This document shows, in pieces, positions 9,383 through 22,457 of a stretch of 64,000 bases of DNA; the stretch's first letter is position 1; every line of letters starts with the position of its first letter. A model generated the notes under the pieces. The model saw nothing but the letters and a program-made list of their open reading frames with translations, was not told where the DNA came from and made no database searches. The translations under genes and the position numbers were made by a program. Location: contig CAUDNR010004256.1 in the NCBI GenBank assembly GCA_958430865.1, positions 19,114-83,113 on the forward strand. The letters are read 5' to 3'. This DNA is from Entrophospora sp. SA101. Lineage: Eukaryota; Glomeromycota; Glomeromycetes; Entrophosporales; Entrophosporaceae.

Positions 9383-11502
9383 ATGGAACAAATTGATCCT
9401 TATATATATATGAGCGGGTTCGGAAACCATTTCAGCACCGAGGCATTAACTGATGCCTTACCAAAAAGTATAATTATTAATTAATACAAGAAAACTTTAT
9501 ATTATTAATATCTTAAACTCTATTATTTATTTTTTCTAATAAAGGTCAAAATAATCCACAGAAATGTCCTTATGGTTTATATGCAGAACAATTATCAGGG
9601 ACAGCATTCACAGTTGATAGAAATCACAACCAACGAAGGTATCATCGTCATCATCATAATAATTAGAATTTTTTTTATTTTTACTTTTATTTATATTTTT
9701 TTTTAAAAAAACAAGTTGGCTTTACCGTATAAGACCTTCAGTATGCCATCAACCATTCACTAAGCTTGATCCAAAAACTTATAATATTAAAGGCGATTTT
9801 TACAAAGATGAAATTGAGTATATTCCAAATCAAATTCGTTGGAAACCTTTCAATGATAATAATGTCCAATCTTTAAAAGAAAAAATCAATTTTGTTTATG
9901 GTCTAAATACTTTGGCTGGTTCTGGTAATCCTACCACTAAAAATGGGTTGGCAATACATATTTATAATGCTAATACAAATATGGACAATGATGCTTTTTA
10001 TAATAGTGATGGGGACTTTTTAATTGGTAAAATAAATTATTATATGATTATCGTTGAAGTTAATAACTATATACAAATTATTGATTGGTTTAATTATTCA
10101 ATAGTTCCTCAACATGGTAAACTTGATATTAAAACAGAATTTGGTCTTATAATGGTTTCAACTCAGGAAATTGTTGTAATTCCACGTGGTATTAAATTTT
10201 CTGTGAATTTACCTGATGGTCCTAGGTAATGTCATCAAATCGTCTCTTTCTTATTATCAATAATTTCATTTATATTGTCTAAATAATGATTTAAATAAAG
10301 TCGTGGATATATTCTTGAAGTATTTGGAAATCATTTTGAATTACCGGATTTGGGCCCAATAGGTAAAAATGTCAAATGGTTATTGATTTTAAAGTAATTT
10401 TTATTATTCAAAATCAATCAATCAATTGTTAGGCGCAAATGGTTTGGCAAGTCCACGTGATTTTTTAACCCCTGTTGCAAAATTTGAAGATTTGGAATGT
10501 GATTATAACATATTAAATAAATATGCAGGACAGTTATTTCTTGCTAAACAAGTAATCTTTAAATTATTTATTCTTTTGATTTTAATATATGTGAATTCTA
10601 CGAATGATATGAAGCTTATAATATTATTAATTTAGAATCATTCGCCATTTGATGTAGTGGCATGGCATGGAAATTATGTTCCTTATAAATATGATCTTAA
10701 AAAATTTGCTACTATAAATTCTGTTTCTTTTGATCACATGGTAACAATATAAGCATTTTATATTAAATATTAAATATTAAATATTAAATATTAAAATCTA
10801 TTTAATAATTGTTTTTAGGATCCATCTATATTTACAGTATTAACTTCAAAATCTGCTTATCCTGGAACTGCAATTGCTGATTTTGTTATTTTTCCTCCTA
10901 GATGGGCTGTACAAGAACATACTGTAAAAATAATTTTATAAATATAGTTGAAAATTTATTTTTAAAAAATATGATTGAAACAAATTTTATTGAAACCATT
11001 ATTGTTTTTGTAAAAAAAAAAAAGTTTAGGCCTCCATATTTTCATCGAAATTGTATGTCAGAATTTATGGGATTGATTGTTGGTAGCTATGAAGCAAAGA
11101 CTGATTTTCTTCCTGGTGGTGGAAGGTATATATAATTTTTTCTTTTTTAGAAAGTTATAAATCAATATATCTAACTGTTTTATAATAGTCTCCACAGTCA
11201 GATGACTCCACATGGTCCTGACACGACTACTTTTAGAAATGCAATCAATGCAGATCTTAAACCTGCTCGTGTTGCCGATGGTACTATGTGTATGTTTTTA
11301 TATTTTTATATTCATAAACTTCATATATATGTATATATATAATTCTCATCGATCTGATTATATTAATCAAATATAAAATATTATAGCCTTTATGTTTGAA
11401 TCTTCTTTAATGCTAGGTGTAACTCCATGGGGTTTATCTTCTGAACAAGATGAAGATTATATGGAGGCATGGCAAGGATTGGAAAAAAATTTCACTAGAT
11501 AA
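9383..11502 (+). CDS. hgd: Homogentisate 1,2-dioxygenase, copy 1
   Basis: Eleven exons: 9383-9467, 9545-9638, 9716-10026, 10105-10225, 10301-10362, 10433-10551, 10636-10740, 10819-10923, 11025-11125, 11189-11289, 11387-11502. They join in frame to 439 codons plus TAA, close to the usual 430-445. The enzyme opens the homogentisate ring to maleylacetoacetate in Phe/Tyr catabolism. Family landmarks are YMSGFGNHF at the start, [43 protein letters not shown] and [15 protein letters not shown]. The Fe(II) ligands by homology are His341, Glu347 (in [10 protein letters not shown]) and His376 (in MTPHG). The start Met was chosen because [15 protein letters not shown] aligns with family N-termini. An ATG upstream in the same frame (9293) would add an atypical leader. 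No maleylacetoacetate isomerase or fumarylacetoacetase gene is adjacent. It looks fully functional. Confidence 0.95.
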
Positions 11503-11553
11503 AAAATGAAATAGAAAATAATTTGGCAAAAAGGATACCTTTTATAAACATCC

Positions 11554-11584
<31 letters not shown>

Positions 11585-12073
11585 ATAATAATTTAATAAT
11601 CATTTGTAATATTTCTTTGTAATTTGCTAAAAAACAATATTATTAACAGTTATTATCATATTCAATTAATTAATGGATACATATAAATAATACATGTGTC
11701 ATTTGAAAGGTTATTCATTATATAATTGTTGTCATTTCTTTCATTTCTTGATTTTTTTTACTTCCTGATTTGAAAAAAAAATTAAAATGCATTAAATATA
11801 AATAAAAATCAAATTTGATAATTTAATTAATTGTTGATTGAAATTTCCACCAAATTCATCAATTCTTTCAACATTTTTTTTTTTTGCTACCATTACTAGA
11901 AGAGTCTAATATATTAATTAATCAGTTAAAGAATAAAATATTATTAGTAATATTAGTAATAAAATCATAAATAATGAAATTAAATTCACATTTGATAAGA
12001 TCAATATTTCGGCAACTTTACTTGAATGATGTATATTTGTTATGAAATCACATTATCACTATTTTGTTTAATA
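11503..12073. other. Intergenic
   Basis: Downstream of HGD; contains a (TA)n run at about 11555-11580 and otherwise AT-rich sequence without features. Copy 2 has the same at 40795-41365. Confidence 0.4.
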
Positions 12074-12610
12074 TCAATTGAATGTTCTTTTAAATGAATT
12101 AGCATTGCTTTTTAAAATTGCGTGTTTATAGAATTCCTCTACTAATTTATTATCAGCAAATTCACAAAGATCTCTTTAATAGTTGGTATTTTATATGGAA
12201 TACTTTTGCATCATTTGTATGCAATCATCGGGCATATTTGATAGAATCGATGATTTGATTCCATTAAATGTATTCAAAGTTAAACTGTCATTATGTGCCC
12301 TATCATCAAAATGGTGGATGTCTTGCAAATTTTTCCCACATTGGCATCCCAACATTATAAACATCTGATTCTTTTGTTTCTTCCCCCTTGAAAAACTTCA
12401 AGCGCAACATATCATAGATTTTATTTGATGAACTAGTTCACATAATTTTAACTCTGTAGCCTCCTTTGTATTAATATGTTGCTATTATGTAAATCACAAT
12501 GGATTAAACTTTCTTATATATGATAAACATAAAGCTTCAAAAATCACGGTTGTGTTAAATTTGAATAAACAATAATTACCATAATTTTCTGCCCAGTAAT
12601 TCAAAAAATT
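12074..12610 (-). pseudogene. Protein kinase domain relic (C-lobe), copy 1
   Basis: Pieces on the minus strand, in three frames, follow the order of a kinase domain. First comes YWAENYGNYCLFKFNTT, then a catalytic loop LIHCDLHNSNILI (H-x-D-L-H-x-x-N form), then YVALEVFQGG in the place of the APE motif. Next are DDRAHNDSLTLNTFNGIK and SSILSNMPDDCIQMMQK, and last RDLCEFADNKLVEEFYK. Typical sequences of this fungal kinase family continue MMQK with C-W-x-x-x-P-x-K-R-P; here this is destroyed by two stops. Several frameshifts and stops make it a clear pseudogene. Only the C-lobe is recognisable. The same relic is at 41366-41902. Confidence 0.7.
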
Positions 12611-13114
12611 TGATCAGATAAATAATGCTACACCTTTTTTTTTCTAAATTTCAGAATTTCATAATTTTTCGCCGGTATTTTCTTATTATTATGTTTAGTT
12701 GTGTTGAAAAAAGAACAAGGTGAAAATAGTTTTTTAAATGCCAAAAATTATTAAGGAATATCTAAAGAAATAATCATTACGAGATTTATGATTTATGAGA
12801 TTATCAAGAAGAAGGAAAAATAATATGGATGGAATCTTATACATTTACATATTTGTTAATAAAATAAATTTATTAAAGGGTGTGAGCGGATGGGAAGAAA
12901 GTTTGATTTGAGTACTATATCCATTATCTATATATTACTATTGGATTTTCCACAAAATTAAATAACAACAGCAAAAGACAAATACTTTGTAATGAGCTCT
13001 AGCTCACGAACAGACCCTGTAATTGTGCAGTCAGTTACTTCAACCAATAAATAAATTCCTGAATATTGAAGCTTATAAACACATATATCCTAATTAATTT
13101 TGGAGTCTTTCATC
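12611..13114. other. Intergenic
   Basis: No coding, repeat or RNA signal recognised. Confidence 0.35.
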
Positions 13115-13676
13115 TTAACGCTCAAGATTTGTCACTTCTATAAAGGCAGGTGCACGAGTAGTTTTTTGATTGTGGAGCATATAACCTGGAGTTTGACCAC
13201 AGTAAGACTTTGCTAATCCTATAAAAAACCAACAATTATGAATTAATTGGTGATATGGAAATTAAGACATGCCACGAATGAGTAATTAAAATAACGAATA
13301 GTATGATTATACACACAATATAGCTCCCTTCATTTGATTTTAATTTTTCCATATCAGTTAAAAATTCCATAGAACATAGTCAGTAGTATATAAAATGTTT
13401 TTGTACTATTCTGTTTTGATGAAAAGTCCTTTAATATAATTTTCGAGTTCTTCAAGATTCTCACATTGAAATTTCTTAAAAATGAAATAAAAATGACATG
13501 AAGATTATATATATAATAATAATAAATAACTTTTGACATCACCTGGAATTTGAAGAATGTGATTTGATTTCAATAACTTCATTCGGTGTTAAAAAATTAA
13601 TATGTGCTTTCTCGGTTTGGAAGATGAATTGACAAGCAGATTGTAGATATTTTGGCTTGTTGGGTGTTGTGCCCAT
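13115..13676 (-). CDS. Hypothetical gene or gene remnant, copy 1
   Basis: An ATG at 13674-13676 opens a 134-bp first exon (MGTTPNKPKYLQSACQFIF, then TEKAHINFLTPNEVIEIKSH) ending at a GTGATG donor. Downstream on the same strand, coding-like pieces are FQCENLEELENYIKGLFIK, followed by a stop, and GLAKSYCGQTPGYMLHNQK with APAFIEVTNLER before a TAA at 13115. The second piece is not in phase with the first exon, so either there is an extra intron I cannot place or the gene carries an indel. Family not recognised. Copy 2: 42407-42968. Confidence 0.3.
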
Positions 13677-15539
13677 CTTCTAATTTGCTGCAATTTTAGC
13701 AGTTTAATTTCTAATTTGTTTGTATTAATAACATATCAGCCAAGAAATTATTCAAAGCAAAATTTCAAGAAATACTACACAAATACGTATTTCTGGGCAT
13801 TCTAATAATATAGGTATAATACGTAATCTTACGGAAACTTTAGTTCTCAACTCTAATACTGATAGCGATAAAATAAATCAATAAAATAAGCCTTTATCAG
13901 CAAATGGTTTAAGTTTGCATTTATCAAGTTGAAACTTGTTTCCAAGCCAAAGCTTGTTATTTATTTTAAGAATTTTTAATTGTAAAAATTGTATTGCTTT
14001 GTTGTTATTAAGTCTCCAAAGATGGGATTCTTTGAAAAATTATTTCTCCATAATAATAACGAAACAAGTTATTGACGAATAAAAAATTGCGTTTATAAAG
14101 TCTGTTGAATAGAAAAGAAAAAGTATTGGTGGAATAATTCTAAACTTACATGCGAGACCGTGAGATGTTTTTTTTACAAGAATTTATCAAAAAAAAAATT
14201 GCGTGTCAGGAATCTTACCAATCACTGGACATAATCAATACAAAATACACACACATTTTGGGTAATTATTTGAAAGATGAAACATATAATATAAATAATA
14301 TAAATAATACAATGTTGTGACCCAAAACTATTCGGTCTACACTAAGCCTAAACTTAAATCTAGACCACTCACTACTCTAAACCCCACATTAAACTGGTTT
14401 CGGTGGATCACAGCATTATAATGTACAACTGTTCCGCACCCTTGCAGATATGAAATTTCAATATTATATAATCTGTTATTAGTAAGGAATGTAGTATATT
14501 TTAGTATTAGGATATATACCCAAAATAAATAGTGAAATTTTATAAACTAACTAAATAATAAAAAAGTAAGATTTTCCATTTCAAAAATTAAAAGATATTC
14601 GTGTTGAATGGCTTGCACGAAGGGCTTTTATGTTTTAAAAACTTTTTTTTGTCTGTCCGTCGCGTCACGTAACAACGTCGTCGTTAATTTCTTTTTCTTG
14701 ATTAAAAAATAAATTTACATTCATATTTACATTTATTAAAATTATGTGGTTTTCAATCAATCAATCAATCAATTTCACATTTCTTATAATTCTTGTGAAA
14801 TGAGATACAAGAAAAAAAAAAACAAGTAAAGAAAGTCAAAAGAAAATTAAAGATGGATAGAACAAAGAATTCTCGTTTATTTAGTTGTCAAATGATTAAT
14901 TATTGCTAAAATTGGTAGTTAATAAGTCATTACAAGTCATTATCGGTCTCATTGTTGTGTGTATATGCGTACGATAATTGAATGAATGAGCATTTATCAA
15001 GAAAAAAAACGAAAGAGGGGTGAGAAATCACAACAAACAATAATAAACAATAAATAATAATAATAAATATTTGTAAACATTTGTCGATTTTTTTTTTAAA
15101 AAAAATTTTTTTTGTAAAGATAGATAGACATACACATGCACAAAGACTAAACATAATAATTTGTATAATTCATTTATATAATAATAACCTGATTATGCCC
15201 TGAATCCTGGAGAAATATTTTTTTCACTGTTATACAATAATAATAATATCGATAAAATCAATAAATCTAGCGACTCTTTTTTCTTTTTAATATTAAAGTT
15301 TTCGGCAAAGTTGAAGACCACTAATATTTAACCCTGGTCACATAGTGATTGTACTACCCATATAACGTGATAATATTTGTTTTTATTTGAATGAAATAAG
15401 ATTATTCTTGTATAAAAAAAAAGCACAAGTATGAGATCAGACCCTAAAAATTACGGTATTATCAAAGGAAAGAATTACTTATCAAAAAGAACAAACATCA
15501 TAACTAATAAAGGGTCATGAAGAACCTAAGAAAGGTGAT
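13677..15539. other. Intergenic; weak palindromic element near 14318-14417
   Basis: The stretch 14318-14417 begins TTGTGACCC-AAAAC and ends GGATCACAG, a loose inverted repeat of the kind found in short MITEs or solo repeats. No target duplication found. The rest is AT-rich with a (CAAT)n run at 14755-14771. No gene supported. Confidence 0.3.
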
Positions 15540-16180
15540 AAAGTTGCCATGTAATGGTTCTGACAAATATATATTTTGGTGTTTAAGATCCACAAGAGGC
15601 AGGTGACAATATTAGAAATGATGGTTTCAATATCTTTAACGGCTTCAGAAATCCTTATTTTTAGTTTTCACAATCTCTTGGGCTTTTATAATGCCAGGCA
15701 GGATTAGAAGTTGTAAGAAGGAACGTTGGGGTTTTTGAATGCCATCCAATTTTTTAAAGTATGCCTCTAAACTAATTTTAAAGTATTGATCGTCTTTTCC
15801 AATGCCATAGCATTAAGTTTATTCATTCCGGCAATATTAGACCTTTTATAACATCTACAACAGTCAATTACTGTCTTTTGATATAATTTCTTGATCAGTC
15901 AAAAATTGCCATCACATTTGAATTTGGTATTGACTTGAAACCATAAAATTTTATAATATATCAGAGTTATATTCTTTTGCGATCACTTGAATAGGTATGT
16001 GTGCCATAATTTTCTTGTCAATGGTTAAATCTGCGTACAAGTCCATGTCTTCTTTGTATAGAAAAGGTTGGAGCTTTTCTTTACAAATCAATTTATTCTT
16101 AAAAATAAAATATATGAGTTGTAAACATTTCTCTACTCTTTTAACAATTAAATATTTTGTTGTTTATCAAGCAGAATAAA
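15540..16180 (-). pseudogene. Unidentified decayed coding region, copy 1
   Basis: Minus-strand pieces have coding texture: KLQPFLYKEDMDLYADLTID then KKIMAHIPIQVIAKEYNSDI, then LTDQEIISKDSN, FKISLEAYFKKLDGIQKPQR and later LVDLKHQNIYLSEPLHGNF. They are separated by many stops and frame changes. I do not recognise the family. The density of defects is that of an old pseudogene. Copy 2: 44832-45472. Confidence 0.3.
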
Positions 16181-16590
16181 CGTTAGGCAACGAAAAAAGC
16201 AGAGAAATGGCGGTGGCACAGTAACGGTGATCTCGGACTTTTCACGTACCAGTAGTAGGGATGGGGGAGTTTGATTCGTTTGGTTTAGTCTCGTGAAACC
16301 GGTTTAAGCGGTTTGAACGGTTTTTGAACAACATTATACAGTTATAGTTATACAAAATAATAATTTTCGTTGCATATTTATTGTGGACACACACATGTAA
16401 ATTTTTATTTAATGCTCACATGATAATAATTTACAATTCTTAGAGAGAATAATAATAACACACATACTAGCTTAACATCATATTTAAACCTTAATAAAAA
16501 TTTCCCTTAATATTTAAAAATCACCAAAACTTAATGCATAATATACACATACATATTTAAAAATACAAAATGAAAAATAAAGTTCATTTT
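16181..16590. other. Intergenic, possible transposon end
   Basis: Contains GTAGTAGGGATGGGGGAGTT followed by several CGGTTT-like repeats (16250-16325), reminiscent of DNA-transposon termini, but without a second end or target duplication. The remainder is the 3' flank of the methyltransferase gene. Confidence 0.25.
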
Positions 16591-17750
16591 CTATTTTTTC
16601 TGGGCAATAAATCTGTGAGAGAAGCTATACGTTTTGAGAGAATTGAATTCTTCCTCCATTTTTGTCATCATAACATTATATTCCTCTTCTGTCATGTCAA
16701 GGTGACCAATGACTTCTGATTTGAGCTTAGCCGATAATCCCTTGAAATAAGCGACTCCAAGTTCACCAAATTCCCTTCCCCAGCTGCCTACAGGTCTTAT
16801 CATTATCTGATGCGAGTGTGATGATATTTGATTTGTGTTGGCCAAGAACATGTGAAGTTTTTCACATATCACATTTTTTAATTTTAAACTTTCTATTACT
16901 TTGTAAGCGGGAAAGTAAAAAAATTATTTGTTATCATCATTATAACCATCATAGTAATATATGGTAACAATGAAAATAAATGATTATTATATATACCTGC
17001 TTCATTCCATCTTTCAAACGAGGGTCCGGCATTAAAAACTCTGTTGTCAGTGGGCATCAACTCGAGCCATCCACCACGCTTAGTTAATCTGACCACTTCT
17101 TTGATGATATTTTGTTCCCACTCTTGTTCTGTAAAAGGATTATCATACATCCTAACAAAAACTAGATCAAATTCATTATCAGAGAATGGTAATCCATCCA
17201 ATAAATTCATATTATAGAAGGTAGCATTGGTCAAGGAGAAGGCTTCACAATCACTGTTATCATCAGTTAAAGAATAAAAATCTTTTGTGATTATGCCAAC
17301 AAATTTTGTATTGGGATATTCTTTACTCGTATCCAACAGCCATTTTTCTGAATCGAATCTATAAAATAAGATTTTTTAAAAAACTAATTAATTAAATCTT
17401 TCTTTTTTTTTTTTGTTAAAAATTTTTAATTATATAATTATATAATTTTACCCAACGTAAAGGACTTTAGCTCCCCCCATTGTCAATAGATCGCTAATAG
17501 GTGCCGAAAAATTCCCTTGCCACATATGACGAAGAAAATAATGTTGATCATTGATCCAATTGAGTTCTTCTTCCTTGCTCATCGGTAAAGGGTACTTTTT
17601 GTTGGCACTGGGGTTGGACATCATTGTTCGAAACGTCACCGTATGGAAGAATGCGGGTATTCCAGGAGACGTTTCTTCTTTTGATTCACTTTTAGAACTA
17701 AATTTTCTTCTATTCGTGAACTGATTAAAAAAGGCCTTTGCTTTTCCCAT
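16591..17750 (-). CDS. SAM-methyltransferase-fold protein, copy 1
   Basis: Three exons (17452-17750, 16997-17358, 16591-16898) join in phase at GT-AG sites to 322 codons plus TAG. The order is a basic N-terminus, then NPSANKKYPLPMSKEEELNW, QHYFLRHMWQGNFSAPISDL, then the Rossmann region KVLYVG + FDSEKWLLDTSKEYPNTKFV. Next are the acceptor-side strand LPFSDNEFDLVFVRM, the strand-5 motif VVRLTKRGGWLELMP, and a C-terminal helical cap. This is the fungal class-I methyltransferase layout (UMTA/LaeA-like family). Family members normally have V-L-D-V-G-C-G-T-G-T-W at motif I. Here the glycine loop reads V-L-Y-V-G-F-D-S-E-K-W and the acidic residue before it is Tyr, so SAM binding is questionable. The frame is otherwise intact. 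Substrate unknown. Confidence 0.85.
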
Positions 17751-18117
17751 TATATTATTATATTATTATCAAAGAAAAAAATGTGAGTGGTAGAAAAAGA
17801 TTGTAGAATGTGAAAGGATTATTGTCGTAATGAAATGAAATAAATGATTGTTGTTATTTAAAAGTTATTTGGGCGATTGTTTAAATAAACGATTGTTCTG
17901 ATCATTCGATGGTGAATCTCGTCTTATTTATAAAGAAATTAATTATATTATTATTCTAATTATTTAATTATTATTACTATTGCCTTATATTTTTTGCCGA
18001 GCATTTATATTTTTTATTTAGATTTATATTTAAATAAATTAATTTAATTTAAAAATTTTTTTTTGTTTTTTGTTTGTTTTTGTTTTGTTTTTGTTTTGCT
18101 TTAATGTGTGTGTTCAA

Positions 18118-18165
<48 letters not shown>
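18118..18165. repeat. (ATT)n microsatellite, copy 1
   Basis: About 16 uninterrupted ATT units. The copy-2 tract at 47410-47457 has the same length, which is informative because such tracts mutate quickly. Confidence 0.9.
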
Positions 18166-20074
18166 CAGTTCCGGATGTCCGGAGCCTATTGATTACACAG
18201 TTATACATATCTAGATATCATTCAAAGCTTATCCGAGCATCTAGAACTTTAGTAAAAATAAAAGGAAGCAAAATTTTTCTTTTTTAATGTTCTCTAAAAA
18301 ACCATCTTTTTGAAATCTTTTATATTTGTGGTAAAGGAAATTCGTTAATTCCCTTGATGTGTAATGTATTTTTTTTATTATTTCGTATTTTCCCCTTTTT
18401 TTTTTCTTTTACTTTCTTAATATTTAAAAGATTTGATCGGTTTTACCCGTGAATCCAGACATCACCCGAGCAAAATAAGATTATTAAATTAATTCTCATG
18501 TACAAATTAGCTAAACCACTTGTTATATATAGAAAGAGAAAAAATCCATTATACTTGCTTTAATAATTGTATTTTTAGAGTAATATGATGAGAGCATTAT
18601 AATTTGTTTAAAAAAACTGATAGCCCAGGAAATACCCGAAACTAAGTACTACAACAACATTGATTTACAACATGAAACAAGCAAGTTATGGAAACAAAAA
18701 AAAAAAAAAAAAATAAATAAATGAATGAATAAAAAATGAATGAATGAGTGAATGAATGAATGAATGAATGAATAATCTTGGTTATTACATTGAAACATAT
18801 TAGAATCGCAACTTGCCGCTTCAACTAGTTCATTTTAATGAGAACAAGAAAGATGTCTGCTTTAAGATGGCAATTCTTGCTTCTTTCATGCATGCGGTAA
18901 AAAATGGATTAGGGAGACATCTAAAAATTAAAGTTTTACAAAGTTGGCAAGTCAATCTCCTTGGCTCGAGTCCAATTGATCAACAATACATATAGAAAAA
19001 GTTTACAATCTACACATTCTAGTAAGTTTGAAAAAAAATATTAATGAATGAAATTGAACTATTTTGCCGAAAGAAGTCTTGGATATAATGTTGATAAAGA
19101 AAACACGTCCCAAAAATAGAGTCAAAAAAATAAATTCACGTTACATTTGAGGTGTCTATCACAAATATGCAAAAATTACAGGGATTCAAATTAAAATTTA
19201 AAAAAAATAATAAATAATAAATATTTATTATTAAAATCAATCAATTATTTATTTGGATCGTAAAAATCGGGATCATTGCCTTGTTTTATTCGTCCAATTT
19301 TTCCCCTTGGATGTTTATCCGATATACATAATTAATAAACGTCATTTTGCCACACAAAATCTTCTCCACTAATAAATAAATCTATTTAACGATCATCGAT
19401 TTTTTTTTGTTTGAATGGGTAACTAAATAAGAAGTTGTTATTGATTGTACTCGATCCAATAAGCAACAGTTTACTTTATTAAATAATCCACAAAAGAAAA
19501 ACTGTAAGCCTTGTAGTCGTATCGTTTAAATTTCCATTTTTTGTATGTAGTAGTAGTTGTTGTTGTTGTTGTTGTTGTTGCTGCTGCTGCTGCATATTTA
19601 CGGCTTAGTCTGTTACCTACATTTAGGAGTATTGCATATAAACTTTTTTCATCCTTTAATAGCTACCATTTCTGGTTGATTTAATCGATTGGTTTAATAC
19701 AACGAATGACCCACCACCATCATCATCCACTTTCTTTTTTCTTTCTCCAGATTTATTTATCGGTTTTAAGAGCTAAATAGTTCTTAATCTTATATTATAG
19801 CCACAAGGCATCTTGGAATAATTCCTTCTCCTCTTCTGTTGGTGTTATTGTTGTTTGTCTTCACAATTAGTCATACAAATAAATCATAGGGGCTTTGCTT
19901 AAAATTTATGACTAATTTTAACATTATAAAATAAAGTCGAATATTTGACAGTAATGGCCCAAGCCAAGTCACATCATCCACCCATTGATAGTTCTTTATT
20001 CAGCTGGAGTTTATCTGTTTGATAAATTTTTTGGTACGTCCTTACGGGTTTTTATGGGAAACCTTGTGTTTTTT

Positions 20075-20131
20075 CTAATTGTACAGTTTATCAATCGTGT
20101 CAATATCAGTTTCATCATCATCGCCCGCCAC
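20075..20131 (-). CDS. Possible terminal exon, acidic C-terminus
   Basis: An AG acceptor is followed by 19 codons reading VAGDDDETDIDTIDKLYN and TAG on the minus strand. The composition and clean stop resemble a real C-terminal exon, but no upstream exon could be found in the following kilobases. Copy 2: 49367-49423. Could be a chance frame. Confidence 0.2.
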   Translation of the reverse strand: MAGDDDETDIDTIDKLYN

Positions 20132-22457
20132 CTTTTTTAGATTCAAATTTTTTTTTGCCGTTTTCAATTTTTAAATCTTTGTATTAATAAAATTTGTAGA
20201 TTTTTTAATCCATGTGATTGCTTTTTCAAAAATCAATCAATGCTCAGTAAGAATCAATTGGTTTACTTGAATGAACCCATTGCATCCAAAGAGGTTTTTA
20301 AAAAGCTATGTGTAACTTTGAAGAATTGGCAATTCAGATCCTGACGATCAAATCCTCCTCATCTGTTATTTTGATCATAGCTAACATTATAATTTTGATA
20401 AATTGCTTTTTTGTTTTTGATGTTACGGTTATGTTTTGTGAAGAAAAAGTCATTTTTGTGTATATGTATGTTGTATGTGAAATTGAAATTTATAATTAAA
20501 ATTTTGGGTGGGTGATTGGATATGAAATTCTGATTGGTTAATTTGAATTTCACGTGAATTGCAAATTCACATAGATTTAATTTTTACGCATAACATATAA
20601 CATATATATGTATTAATATACACGCTGTATCCAAATAACGTGAGTGGTGATCATGTTGGTTCATATTTTTGTCGGATTTGCCATAATCCGTGTTGTGTTA
20701 TTGATTCGTTTTGTCTAAAGAATTCATCCGCGATTACATTTTTGTATTGGTTCAATGTTATAGGAAGTGTGATTGATGCCTATTCTGTTCTAGCATGTTT
20801 ACAGCAATAGTCGACCCCCTAATGATAAATGGATCGTTTTCCGTTTTCTTTTTTGTCCATTTTTACTATTAATATATATATATGGGCAATTAAATATTAT
20901 ATACAAAAACAAACTATCCTATCTTTATATTGAAAGACATTATATAATCTGTTTGTTAAAAATAATAAATTTTAATCATCTTGGAACATTTTCATAAATA
21001 AAATGGTAATAAACAGGTAAGTCAGACGTTTGTTTATATTGTCTGCGTATTGATTGTTTAGAATAGAAATATCATAATGGAGGATATATAAATATAAAAT
21101 TTAATAATAAAATGGTTTTCTATTTAAGTACATTAATATTATATTATAAATAATATTTTTTTATTAAGAAAAAAAAGTGAGATTATCAAAAATCAATCAA
21201 TAACAGAAAAACAAAAAATTAAACTTTGATAATAATGACGTGACGTGATATTTATTATAACCGAGTTTTTTATAACCATACCACCAATTTGACATGTGAT
21301 TGTCAGTTTTTCTATATTTAATTTTTTTAAATTTTACTTTATTGTATCACACGGGCGAGTATAAATAACGTAACATAATTAATAATTAATACAACATTTA
21401 ATATATTATTATTATATAATAAAATTTAGATTTGTTTATTTGCATACACAAAGGATGAAGCGTGGATTTATTCTATTGTAATTAGTGATTGGCTAAATGA
21501 GATCTACTCATACTAACAGTATAAGTATAAATTCCTAAATTCAATCACACAATACTCATTCATGTACATACTGTGTGCATTGATTTGTTAATCTATCTCC
21601 AAGTGTTAATTCATTTATTACTCGTACTTTTTAAAGTGAATTATTCAAAATACTTTATTTTAAACAATAAAAATCAATATACATACATAATTAACAAAAA
21701 TTATTTTCATTTTCTTGTGACTCTAAAAGACCCTTGTTTCAGCTTCATAACCGTTAAACAAAAAAGTTTTTTGTTTGCTTGTTTTTAAATTACAAGAGAA
21801 TCATAGAAAAATGTGCTTCCAAATGAGAATTGGTTAGCTAACCGCTTTCTTTCGAATAGAGTTCATCTTCTTAACCTTCTTTTTGTCGATTTTCTAAAAT
21901 ATATATAAAAGCTATTTACTTACCAACGTTGATGTTTGTTTGATCAAATGTTTTTAAATTTTTGATCGTCGTCTAGAAAGATTATTTCTGGGCCTAATCT
22001 AATTTGACTTCTATTCAAAATGTACGTGACCGTAACCATGGGAAATAAAGAGCACAAAACTATCTATCTACACTAATAGTTTATTGTCGTCTTTTTCCTC
22101 TAGTAGCCATTATTTTTATTTGGACATGTCAAGATGGGAGTTTTTTTCGTCGCTCATTATTATATTCAAAAACATTATTTTATGGTAATGGATGGCATTG
22201 AATTGCTATTTATATCTAGTTTTTTTTATAACTGGTGTAAAGTATATCGTGCATAGGTATCGAATTAATAATTCACGAAGCCAATACTTCAATAGTTCTT
22301 TAATTATGGTTTCTGGGGAATGTCATATGTCCTAAATCGAAATGAACAACTTACGACTCAGCAGTGCGAATTATATATATGTAGTTGATGATTCTGAATT
22401 TTCTAATGCGAGCATACATACTGACAAGCAAATAGGATCTTTTTCATATTTGAATAG

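Noticed and set aside
18642..18824. Minus-strand ORF with HSFIHSFTHSF repeats
   Set aside because: It is a translation of the (ATGA)n simple repeat.
19550..19592. Poly-Gln coding exon on the minus strand (ATG followed by CAG/CAA repeats)
   Set aside because: The frame closes after about 40 codons with no usable donor, and another frame is equally open; a simple repeat explains it.
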